Shown here: positions 47,024-54,686 of the stretch, one piece after another
Position numbering within the stretch: the first letter of the stretch is position 1
Layout: every line of letters begins with the position of its first letter
Assembly (NCBI GenBank): GCA_003298465.1
Contig: QNGA01000006.1
Coordinates: 124,001-188,000, forward strand
Direction: 5' to 3'
Source: a halophilic archaeon
Lineage (GTDB): Archaea; Halobacteriota; Halobacteria; Halobacteriales; Haladaptataceae
Length of the DNA stretch: 64,000 bases
Notes under the pieces: generated by a model
Databases searched by the model: none
Told to the model about the DNA's origin: nothing
Seen by the model: the letters and a program-made list of their open reading frames with translations, nothing else
Made by a program: the position numbers and the translations under genes

Positions 47024-48358
47024 ATGGGTTCGCGTTCTGAATTGGCAGTACCGGAAGAGACAGTGCTCGAGGCGTGCGGCGAGACGGAGCTGCCGGAGTT
47101 CGGGGTCATCGAACAGGTCTGGGATACCGATCCCATCTCTGCCGACCAGATTCCAGATCGCTCCGGCGCGGCGGTGGAAGAGCTTGCTCTTGAGGATGTT
47201 CCTGAGGGCGGTGAGGTCGCTGTTGGTGTCGGAAGTCGGGGGATTGCGAACCTCCCGCTGTTGGTTCGTGGCGTGATCGAGAGACTTGACGACCGTGGCT
47301 ATGAGCCCTTCATCTTCCCCGCTATGGGAAGTCATGGTGGCGCGACAGCGGAGGGACAGCAGGAGATGCTCGAATCCTTGGGCGTCACCGAGGAGCGGAT
47401 CGGCTGTGAGATCCGGTCGAGCATGGAGGTCGTGCAAGTGGGCGAAACGCCCGACAGGGGCGTGCCAGTCGTCGCCGACGCCAATGCTGTAGCGGCCGAT
47501 GGGATTCTGGCCGTCAATCGCGTCAAGCCCCATACCGACTTCGACGGCACCGTCGAGAGCGGGCTCTCGAAGATGATGGTGATTGGGATGGGAAAACAGC
47601 GCGGCGCGAAGATCGCCCACGAGTGGGCCGTCGACTGGAGCTTCCGGAACATGATCCCCGAAATCACCTCACAGCTCCTCGATGCCTTGCCGATCGTCGG
47701 CGGTGTCGCCATTGTCGAGGACCAGCACGACGACACAACTCACGTCGAGGGCATTCGCCCTGACGGGTTCCTCGACCGCGAGGCTGAACTGCTCGAAACG
47801 GCGTACGAGATCATGCCCACGATTCCGTTTGACGAGGTTGACGTCCTCGTGCTCGACAGGCAGGGGAAAGACATCAGCGGCCAGGGGCTGGATACGAACG
47901 TTATTGGTCGTCGTCCGTTCGCGCTTAACGAACCCGAACCCGATCTACCCGATATCAAGCGTATTTTCGTTCGCGGTCTCACGGAGACGACACACGGAAA
48001 CGCGATGGGTATGGGGTCAGCGGATTTTGTCCATGAAGATATCGTCACCGAATTTAACGCCCCAGATACATTAATCAATGCGATTACTGCCAGCACAACT
48101 CGCGGTGTCCGTCTTCCGCCGGCAGTTGAAACTGACCAAGCGGGACTAGTGGCTGCCCTGTCGACAATCGGTGTGATCGACCCTGAGGACGTACGAGTGA
48201 TCAGAGCCGCGGACACGATGCATCTTGGCAGATTCTACGCATCACAGGGCCTCGTCGAAGAGGCTCGAGAACGCGATGATCTCCGCGTCGTTGAGGAGCC
48301 GACACCGATCGAGTTTGAGGACGGTCAGTTCGCGGCGCCGTCGCTCCACGACGAGTAG
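47024..48358 (+). CDS. LarA-like nickel-pincer hydroxyacid racemase/epimerase
   Basis: 444 residues from ATG 47024. LarA-family (DUF2088) protein: VAVGVGSRGIANL, AMGSHGGATAEGQQ with His104, VNRVKPHTDFDG with His170, SGLSKMMVIGMGKQRGA with Lys183 and KIAHEWA with His199. The order His-His-Lys-His follows the metal and pincer-cofactor ligands of lactate racemase; I have not aligned them. The C-terminal half has VLDRQGKDISGQGLDTNVIG and SADFVHEDIVTEF. The family racemises or epimerises the alpha carbon of 2-hydroxy acids. Here the neighbours suggest a four-carbon sugar acid, not lactate. A truncated larB follows 5 bases later. Confidence 0.82.
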   Translation: MGSRSELAVPEETVLEACGETELPEFGVIEQVWDTDPISADQIPDRSGAAVEELALEDVPEGGEVAVGVGSRGIANLPLLVRGVIERLDDRGYEPFIFPAMGSHGGATAEGQQEMLESLGVTEERIGCEIRSSMEVVQVGETPDRGVPVVADANAVAADGILAVNRVKPHTDFDGTVESGLSKMMVIGMGKQRGAKIAHEWAVDWSFRNMIPEITSQLLDALPIVGGVAIVEDQHDDTTHVEGIRPDGFLDREAELLETAYEIMPTIPFDEVDVLVLDRQGKDISGQGLDTNVIGRRPFALNEPEPDLPDIKRIFVRGLTETTHGNAMGMGSADFVHEDIVTEFNAPDTLINAITASTTRGVRLPPAVETDQAGLVAALSTIGVIDPEDVRVIRAADTMHLGRFYASQGLVEEARERDDLRVVEEPTPIEFEDGQFAAPSLHDE

Positions 48359-48363
48359 AACTC

Positions 48364-48591
48364 ATGGAATTGGAGTCAATTTTTGAAGATGTCTCAGAGG
48401 GGGAGCTCAGTGTCGAAAAGGCACTCGAACGGGTTGAGGGGTTTACGCGTGTCGATGACTTCGCCCGTTTCGATACCCAGCGTGAGGACCGCAACGGTGT
48501 CCCAAAAGTCGTCCTCGCAGAAGGCAAGCGCCCAGCCGAGGTCGCGTCCTTGGCGGTACAGGCGATCGCGTCGTCACCCAAGCCGTCGTGA
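48364..48591 (+). pseudogene. larB: larB, N-terminal fragment
   Basis: Begins ATG 48364, 5 bases after the LarA-like gene: LESIFEDVSEGELSVEKALER, then VDDFARFDTQREDRNGVPKVV and LAEGKRPAEVASLAVQA. This is the N-terminal helical part of LarB, the carboxylase that starts nickel-pincer cofactor synthesis. The catalytic NCAIR-mutase-like domain is missing; the reading runs into antisense larE sequence after about residue 66 and stops. Confidence 0.72.
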
Positions 48592-48653
48592 GCAAGTGCT
48601 GTGACGACGCTTGAGTCAACCCCGCCGGAGAACGCGATAAGGACACTCCACAC
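48556..48653 (-). pseudogene. larE: larE, N-terminal fragment
   Basis: Minus strand reads VLIAFSGGVDSSVVTALAH, then DGLGDDAIACTA, the ATP-pyrophosphatase loop (SGGVDSS) of LarE, the sulfur-inserting enzyme for the nickel-pincer cofactor. It is cut at one side by IS6 relic B (from 48655) and at the other by the larB junction near 48556. Only about 33 codons remain. Confidence 0.68.
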
Positions 48654-48654
48654 G

Positions 48655-49316
48655 AAGGAGAGCGTTTACAACCAATTTTTAGCGGAGCGGTGCGTTGCGT
48701 GGCGGGAATGATTCCAAACTGGTTGGTGGGGCTTTTTAACTCTTTTAATATATGTTCAATGCTATTCAAGTACCATATATTATATAGTGAAATCGGAAGT
48801 CTTCCTCGACGAAAGTCGTATGTAATCACGGTGTGCCATCGATGAGAACCACCGCGTCGGCGACGCGGTAGGTCTCTTAAATCCCCTCCAGAAATTATTA
48901 GTTCGAATAGGTATTAGCGTCGAATAGAGCCTGACGTGGGGGAATTTGTTGGCTTCTGGATCGATGGCAGCGTACAGCCTGTAGCACTGATCGCTGAGCT
49001 GAATCACCGTTTCGTCGACTGCAACGTGATTTCGGCGTCTTCTTATTAGTCAGTAATAGATCCGTCTTCTGAACCGAACAATGACAGTGGAATGATGCCG
49101 GTCTACACTGAACTGGTCTAAAACAGAAATAGTATTTTAGATCGATAAGTTCCTGTGTAAAGGTGGGAATTGAATTACATTAGCGTCTCCGGTGTCACCT
49201 CTTGCTCCACGAACTCTTTATCGATCCAGCCGTCACATTCGATGAAGCGGTCGAATTCAGGCATCAAACACCAAAACTCTCACCGCCTCATCATTCATTC
49301 TCATCTGAACAGTGCC
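48655..49316 (-). mobile_element. IS6-family element relic B
   Basis: Minus strand: 5' end TCATTCTCATCTGAACAGTGCC (complement of a GGCACTGTTCAGATGAG end, closing at 49316), N-terminus MPEFDRFIECDGWIDKEFV with ELQEV-like continuation, then IQLSDQCYRLYAAIDPEANKF and further pieces in changing frames. It truncates larE. The 3' end is not recognisable. Confidence 0.7.
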
Positions 49317-49363
49317 GTAAAAAGACGTCTCAGAAACTAATCGGCATCATTTCGGCGATCGAG

Positions 49364-49702
49364 TTAGTACGAAAGTTCTTCGGCTATCGACGTCTGCTCG
49401 GCAAGATCGAGCAGTTGACGGCCTTTCAGCTCCATGTGAGTCACCCCAAGACAGTCACGCTCTGCCTCGGATGACTGAATCCACGTGCACTCCTTGACGA
49501 GATCCCGATTCGATTCGGTGGCGAATATACCAGCTGTGGTCTCGGCTGGAATCTGTTCGAGTACTGGCTGGATCGCGAGGAGATACTCTTGAAAATACAG
49601 AACATCCACAGGGGTAGAAGTTCCGTGAGAAATGTCAGAAAAGTCGCTTGATTCGTCGAGCGGGAGTCGTTCCCCGACCTGACGCTGGAGGACGTCAAGC
49701 AT
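49364..49702 (-). CDS. Hypothetical protein, possibly a C-terminal fragment
   Basis: 112 residues from ATG 49702 (MLDVLQRQVGERLPLDE), ending ELKGRQLLDLAEQTSIAEELSY. Acidic composition fits haloarchaea. The frame stays open upstream of the ATG (reading PEQSPVVQ before it) and would run into the IclR gene, so this may be the 3' end of a larger gene that lost its start. No family recognised. Confidence 0.4.
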   Translation of the reverse strand: MLDVLQRQVGERLPLDESSDFSDISHGTSTPVDVLYFQEYLLAIQPVLEQIPAETTAGIFATESNRDLVKECTWIQSSEAERDCLGVTHMELKGRQLLDLAEQTSIAEELSY

Positions 49703-49773
49703 TTGGACGACGGGGGACTGCTCCGGTACGCGGTCGGCTGAAGCCCCCAGTTGTTTCTGGGATCGCCCCTGCT

Positions 49774-50589
49774 TCAGGTGAACCTCGGCAGGTCGTCGTT
49801 CGACTCGGTCATATTGATGTTGACCTCGACGACGTTCGCCGCGTTGGTCACCTGCTCGACCACCTTGTCGTGGTAGTCGGGGTCGTTCATCCGCCGGACG
49901 GGCCCGGAGACGCTGAGCGCCCCGAGGACGCCGTTGGACCGGTCGCAGATGGGTGCGCCGATGGCCCGCAGACCCTCTACCTCCTCCTCTTCGTTGTAGG
50001 CGTATCCCCTTTCGCGGATGTCTTCGAGTTCCGCGAACAGTTCCTCGCGGTCGACGATGGTGTTCTCCGTCCGCTTCGGGAGGCCGTACTGGTCGATTAT
50101 GTCTTCGACCTTCTCGCGGGGGAGGTGGGCGAGCATGGACTTGCCCGTCGCCGAGAAGTGGAGGTAGTCGGGGCGCTGGAGTTTGCTCGTCTGGTAATCG
50201 CTGCCGACGGCCTTGGCGCCTTTCACTTTGTACAGGTTGACGCTGAGGCCGTGTTGGATGGTGGCGAGGTGGGCGTATTCGCCCGTCTCGTCAGCGAGGT
50301 TCTCTATCTCTTCCTTGCCGGCCTCGTATAGCGTGTTCTCGTTGCGGACGTACTCGCCGAGCAGGAGGAACTGTAGCGACAGCGAGTATGTGTTGCCATC
50401 CTTGACGACGAGTCGCTGATCTTCGAGGGTCATCAGATAGTTGTATGCCGCACTCTTGGAGATGTCGAGGTGGTCGGCGATCTCTGTCACGCTGGCCCCG
50501 TCGAGTTCTTCGAGTGTCCGGATGACCTTGAGCGCACGCGAGACAGTCTTTAGTATTCGCGGTGATTCCTCCGTTGGCTCCCCGGCCAT
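49774..50589 (-). CDS. IclR-family transcriptional regulator
   Basis: 271 residues from ATG 50589. Winged helix SVTEIADHLDISKSAAYNYLMTL, effector domain with ETGEYAHLATIQHGLSVNL, KLQRPDYLHFSATGKSMLAHL, EEVEGLRAIGAPI and tail VVEVNINMTES. Subgroup partner of 40606-41427. It is divergent from the Dpp-type ABC operon, 570 bases apart, and probably controls it. GC content is clearly higher than in the genes to its left. Confidence 0.88.
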   Translation of the reverse strand: MAGEPTEESPRILKTVSRALKVIRTLEELDGASVTEIADHLDISKSAAYNYLMTLEDQRLVVKDGNTYSLSLQFLLLGEYVRNENTLYEAGKEEIENLADETGEYAHLATIQHGLSVNLYKVKGAKAVGSDYQTSKLQRPDYLHFSATGKSMLAHLPREKVEDIIDQYGLPKRTENTIVDREELFAELEDIRERGYAYNEEEEVEGLRAIGAPICDRSNGVLGALSVSGPVRRMNDPDYHDKVVEQVTNAANVVEVNINMTESNDDLPRFT

Positions 50590-51158
50590 GGCCGTTGATA
50601 TCAACCCCAGATTCAAAGATGTTCTCGTATCGTGCGTGACAGATACGGCGCGTTCGGGGCTGTGAACGGGCTATTCTCTCCCTCTCGCTGAGGGTCGCTC
50701 CTTTCCCCGGCTAAACGTCGCGGAAACACGCCGACACGGGTATCGACGGTTCGGGTGAAAAGAGCAGGAACGTTCGTATTTCGTGCAACGACTCCGTCGC
50801 CGGTTCGACGGGGACGCTAGACGCGAAACGAGGTTCGAGAACGGGTTGCGCGGCCCCGAGGACGCCGACGTCCCACGGGAATGACCGCCACGTCGGAACC
50901 GGTCTCTGGTTGATAATTGGATTTCCATTTTCGACAGTACCTCAACCCCTTCGAATCGACCGTTTCCGGCCGTCATTTAAAAAGAGACACGCGTTTTCCC
51001 GTGGTGGCCGGCAGTGCACTACGTAATATTACTACCTTCCCGTTCCCATATCAAACAAATAGACACCTTAGAGGCTATTATAAAACAAAGTTTTGAATTA
51101 GTCGGGAGAGTAGTTCAAATTCGGAGGTTTTATGACGCAGAGATGGTAACCAGATACC
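50590..51158. other. Divergent intergenic region, 569 bases
   Basis: Between an IclR regulator and the Dpp operon. No supported gene. TTTTATG at 51128-51134 is centred 28 bases before ATG 51159 and sets the operon start. The AT-rich stretch 51020-51120 contrasts with GC-rich flanks and is the likely regulatory part. Confidence 0.5.
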
Positions 51159-52778
51159 ATGCCAATAGGTAGCAATGGGAGCGACGGGGATGGTTCGGAC
51201 GTCGACACCCCGCTGAATCGGCGACAGTTCGTCGGTGCGGTCGGGGCGGCCGCACCGGTAGCGCTCGCCGGGTGTACGAGCGGCGGGGGCGGGTCCGGCG
51301 GCACCACCGGGGGAACCTCACAGAGCAAGCCCCAGTCGGGGGGCACCCTCAAGTGGGGCGGGTCAGTTCCGATTCAGGGACTCGACCCCCACCTCACCAG
51401 CGCCGCCGCCTCCAAGCGCGTCCTGGAGAACATCTACGAGGAACTGCTCCAGCTCCGCTCCGACTACTCCCTGAAACCGCACCTCGCGAAGTCGCTAAAG
51501 AAGAAAGAGGACAACACACTCCTCTCAATGAAACTCCAGGAGGGCGTCACATTCCACGACGGAACGAAGATGACCTCCGAAGACGTTCTCGCGAGCTACG
51601 AGCGGGTCGCGAACGGGGAATACCTGGCGAGTGGGTTCTTCAAGTTCGTCGAGGAGATGAGAGCGCCGGACAAGCGCACGTTCGAAGTGAAGCTCAAGAA
51701 ACCGTTCGCGCCCTTCCTCGCGAAGATGGCGACCGCCGAACTCGCCATCATGCCAAAGAAGGAGGCCCAGAAGAACAAGATCAAGAAACCCATCGGCACT
51801 GGCCCGTACCAGTTCGGGAGTCACGAAATCGAGACGTCGTTCAGGATGAACAAGTTCGACGACTACTGGGGCGGGGGTAAGGGCGACGGGCCGTACCTCG
51901 ACACGATAGAAAAGCGGGAGATAACTGACTCGAGCGTCCGACTCCAGTCGTTCCAGTCGGGCGAGTTCGACTTCATCAACGGCGTCGCCCCGAAGGACGT
52001 CGATACGGTCAAAGACATGCCGAGTGCTCGCTTCGAGAAGCAGTTCCCGAAGTCGTTGGTCTACCTCGGGATGAACTGCAACCGGAAGCCGTTCGACAAC
52101 AAGCATGCCCGCCTGGCGCTTGACTTCGCGCTCGACAAGAAGAAGATCGCTAAGGCGGCGCTCTACGGGACCGGAAAGACGACGGCGACGCCCGCAACGC
52201 CCGATAGCCCATGGGTCAACGAGGACGTACAGCCCCGGCCCCGCAACAAGAAGAAGGCCAAAAACCACCTGCAGAAGGCTGGCATGGCCGGCGGCTACTC
52301 CGCGTCGTTCAAGATCCCCCAGTCATACCCGACGCAGGTCCAAGCGGCGAAAGTCATCTCGGACATGGCGAGCGACGTCGGTATCCAACTCAACATCCAG
52401 AAGATAACGTGGAGCAGTTGGCTTTCGAACGTCTACTCGAAGCGGAACTTCCAGGCGACGACGAGTTCCTACCTCGCGCTCTGGTACCCGGACGTCTCGT
52501 TCTACAAGTTCCTCCACCCCAATGGAGCGTTCTTCTTCACCGGGTGGCGGAACAAGAAGTACAACAAACTGGTCGAGGAAGCCCGCCACATGTACGACGA
52601 ACAGAAGCGGGCGAAGCGCTACCACAAGGCGACGGAGATTCTGCACCAGGACCGCGCCGGCCACCTCTTCCTCTGGTGGCAGGCGAACCTCTACGGCGCC
52701 ATCAGCGAGTACCACGGCGACATCGGCGCCCCCGACGGGTCAACTCTCCGCTTCCAGAACAATTGGCTCGACCGATAA
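51159..52778 (+). CDS. Dpp/Nik-type ABC transporter substrate-binding lipoprotein
   Basis: 539 residues, SBP family 5. The N-terminus has a Tat motif (RRQFVGAVGAAAPVALAGC) ending in a lipobox (LAGC), so it should be exported folded and lipid-anchored, followed by a Gly/Ser linker. The mature part: LKWGGSVPIQGLDPHLTSAAA, FHDGTKMTSEDVLASYERV, IGTGPYQFGSHE and FDFINGVAPKDVDTV. Peptide, nickel and other ligands are all used by this family. First gene of a four-gene operon; a hydantoinase B fragment at its end hints at a cyclic-amide or N-carbamoyl substrate. Confidence 0.9.
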   Translation: MPIGSNGSDGDGSDVDTPLNRRQFVGAVGAAAPVALAGCTSGGGGSGGTTGGTSQSKPQSGGTLKWGGSVPIQGLDPHLTSAAASKRVLENIYEELLQLRSDYSLKPHLAKSLKKKEDNTLLSMKLQEGVTFHDGTKMTSEDVLASYERVANGEYLASGFFKFVEEMRAPDKRTFEVKLKKPFAPFLAKMATAELAIMPKKEAQKNKIKKPIGTGPYQFGSHEIETSFRMNKFDDYWGGGKGDGPYLDTIEKREITDSSVRLQSFQSGEFDFINGVAPKDVDTVKDMPSARFEKQFPKSLVYLGMNCNRKPFDNKHARLALDFALDKKKIAKAALYGTGKTTATPATPDSPWVNEDVQPRPRNKKKAKNHLQKAGMAGGYSASFKIPQSYPTQVQAAKVISDMASDVGIQLNIQKITWSSWLSNVYSKRNFQATTSSYLALWYPDVSFYKFLHPNGAFFFTGWRNKKYNKLVEEARHMYDEQKRAKRYHKATEILHQDRAGHLFLWWQANLYGAISEYHGDIGAPDGSTLRFQNNWLDR

Positions 52779-52796
52779 CTCCCGCCTCTCGAACAC

Positions 52797-53756
52797 ATGT
52801 CGATGTACACCTACGTGGCTCGGCGAATGGGGTTCATGGTGGTGACGCTGTTTCTCGTTACGGTCATCGCCTTCGGCGTCACCAACGTCCTTCCCGGAAA
52901 CGTCGCACTGCTCATCCTGGGGCCGAACGCCTCGCCCGAGTCCATTCAGGCACTGGAAGCACAGATGGGTCTCAATCAACCGCTCTACCTCCAGTATCTC
53001 GACTGGGTGGCCGGTCTCCTACAGGGCGACATGGGAACGTCACTGCGCTTCGGGGAACCGGTCCTGGCGCTCATTCTGGAGAAACTCCCTCGGTCGCTGC
53101 TGCTCGCCGTCAGCGCGACGTTCATCGCGGTTTTCCTCTCGATTCCCCTCGGCGTCTACTCGGCCGTCCACCAGAACGAACCGTCGGACGTGGCGACGTC
53201 GCTGTTCGCCTTCGTCGGCATCTCCGTCCCCATCTTCCTCTGGGGGCTGATATTCGTCCTGGTGTTCGCGGTCTGGTTCAACCTCTTCCCGACGGGCGGG
53301 TACGTGTCGCCGATGAAGAGTCCGATTCGCGCGCTGAAGCACCTCGTCTTGCCGGCATCGGCGATGGGGTTCGCGCTGACCGCGTACATCATGCGCATGA
53401 CGCGCTCGTCGATGCTCGAAGTGCTCAGCGAGGAGTACGTCAAACTTGCCCGCGCGAAGGGGATGACCCAGCGAGTCGTCGTGTTACGCCATGCGCTCCG
53501 GAATGCCATCATCCCGGTCATCACGGTCATCGCGTTCCAGTTCAGTTACGCCTTCGGCGGTGTCGTCGTCCTCGAGGAGGTGTTCTACTGGCCGGGCATC
53601 GGGCAGTTGACGCTCACTGCCATTCAGAGCCGCGACATCCCCCTCATCCAGGGGTGCATCATCGTCGTCGCATTGATATACATGTTGTCCAACTTCGGAG
53701 CAGACCTGCTGTACGCTTACTTCGACCCGAGAATCCGCTACGGAGGTGAGGAGTAA
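52797..53756 (+). CDS. dppB: Dpp-type ABC permease, DppB-like
   Basis: 319 residues. Standard DppB start (YVARRMGFMVVTLFLVTVIAFG), LGLNQPLYLQYLDW-type loop (MGLNQPLYLQYL), and the EAA coupling loop YVKLARAKGMTQRVVVLRHALRNA, then PGIGQLTLTAIQSRDIPLIQG. Starts 18 bases after the binding-protein stop; the next gene begins 2 bases after its stop. Confidence 0.92.
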   Translation: MSMYTYVARRMGFMVVTLFLVTVIAFGVTNVLPGNVALLILGPNASPESIQALEAQMGLNQPLYLQYLDWVAGLLQGDMGTSLRFGEPVLALILEKLPRSLLLAVSATFIAVFLSIPLGVYSAVHQNEPSDVATSLFAFVGISVPIFLWGLIFVLVFAVWFNLFPTGGYVSPMKSPIRALKHLVLPASAMGFALTAYIMRMTRSSMLEVLSEEYVKLARAKGMTQRVVVLRHALRNAIIPVITVIAFQFSYAFGGVVVLEEVFYWPGIGQLTLTAIQSRDIPLIQGCIIVVALIYMLSNFGADLLYAYFDPRIRYGGEE

Positions 53757-53758
53757 CA

Positions 53759-54664
53759 ATGTCGACCGAACCCGGAGAACGACTCCGTGCTCGCCTGTCG
53801 ATCTCGGAGTCCCAGCACGAACGCATCTCGCGGTTCGTGACCAAGTTCCGTAACAACACGAAGGCGATGGTCGGACTCACCATCGTCTTGTCGCTGGTGC
53901 TGGTTGCCATCTTCGCGCCGGTCATCGCGCCGTACTCCATCTCGAAGACGGACATCAGCGAACGAACCGAACCGCCGTCGATAGACCACCTCTTCGGCAC
54001 CGACGACCTGGGCCGCGACATCTTCAGCCGTGTCGTCATGGGCAGTCGCATCTCACTGTACGTCGGTTTCGGTGCTATCTCCTCCGCGCTCGTTATCGGG
54101 ACGCTAATCGGGGTGGTGGCGGGCTACTCCGGCGGACTCACCGACGAGGCGCTGATGCGAACGATGGACGCCGCCATGGCGTTCCCGCCGGTGTTACTGG
54201 CGCTGACGCTGATGGTCGTCCTCGGCCCCGAACTCCGGAATGTCATCACCGCGCTCGCGTTCGTCTACACCCCCTACATCGCGCGGGTCGCACGGAGCGC
54301 GGCGCTGACCGAACGGAACGAGGCGTACGTCGAATTGGCGGTCGCGCGGGGGGAGCGAGACTCCAAAATCGTCTTCAGCGAGGTGTTGCCCAACTGCACG
54401 GCGCCGCTGCTCGTCCAGGGATCGCTCAACATCTCGTTCGCCATCCTCGCAGAGGCGAGCCTCTCGTTCCTCGGACTCGGCGCACAGCCGCCGACGCCGT
54501 CGTGGGGACTGATGATAAACACGGGCCGCGGCTTCATGGAAACCGCCCCGTGGCTGGTCATCTTCCCCGGACTAGCCATCGCCATCACCGTCATCGGGTT
54601 CAACATGCTCGGCGACGGCCTGCGCGACGTCCTCGACCCGAAGGTGGACACGGTAGAATCGTGA
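53759..54664 (+). CDS. dppC: Dpp-type ABC permease, DppC-like
   Basis: 301 residues. Soluble N-terminal tail, then NTKAMVGLTIVLSLVLVAIF, the LFGTDDLGRDIFSRVVMGSRISL block typical of DppC, the coupling loop YVELAVARGERDSKIVFSEVL, and the tail MLGDGLRDVLDPK. Pairs with the DppB-like protein. Confidence 0.92.
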   Translation: MSTEPGERLRARLSISESQHERISRFVTKFRNNTKAMVGLTIVLSLVLVAIFAPVIAPYSISKTDISERTEPPSIDHLFGTDDLGRDIFSRVVMGSRISLYVGFGAISSALVIGTLIGVVAGYSGGLTDEALMRTMDAAMAFPPVLLALTLMVVLGPELRNVITALAFVYTPYIARVARSAALTERNEAYVELAVARGERDSKIVFSEVLPNCTAPLLVQGSLNISFAILAEASLSFLGLGAQPPTPSWGLMINTGRGFMETAPWLVIFPGLAIAITVIGFNMLGDGLRDVLDPKVDTVES

Positions 54665-54686
54665 GACGGCCACGAACAGAGTAACC

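Noticed and set aside
51525..52268. 247-codon minus-strand frame under the binding protein
   Set aside because: Antisense shadow; the sense strand has a lipobox, Tat signal and SBP family 5 motifs.
52211..53749. 512-codon plus-strand open frame overlapping the Dpp binding protein and permease
   Set aside because: It is a shadow of two well-supported genes in GC-rich DNA; composition is Arg/His/Pro-rich and no domain is visible.
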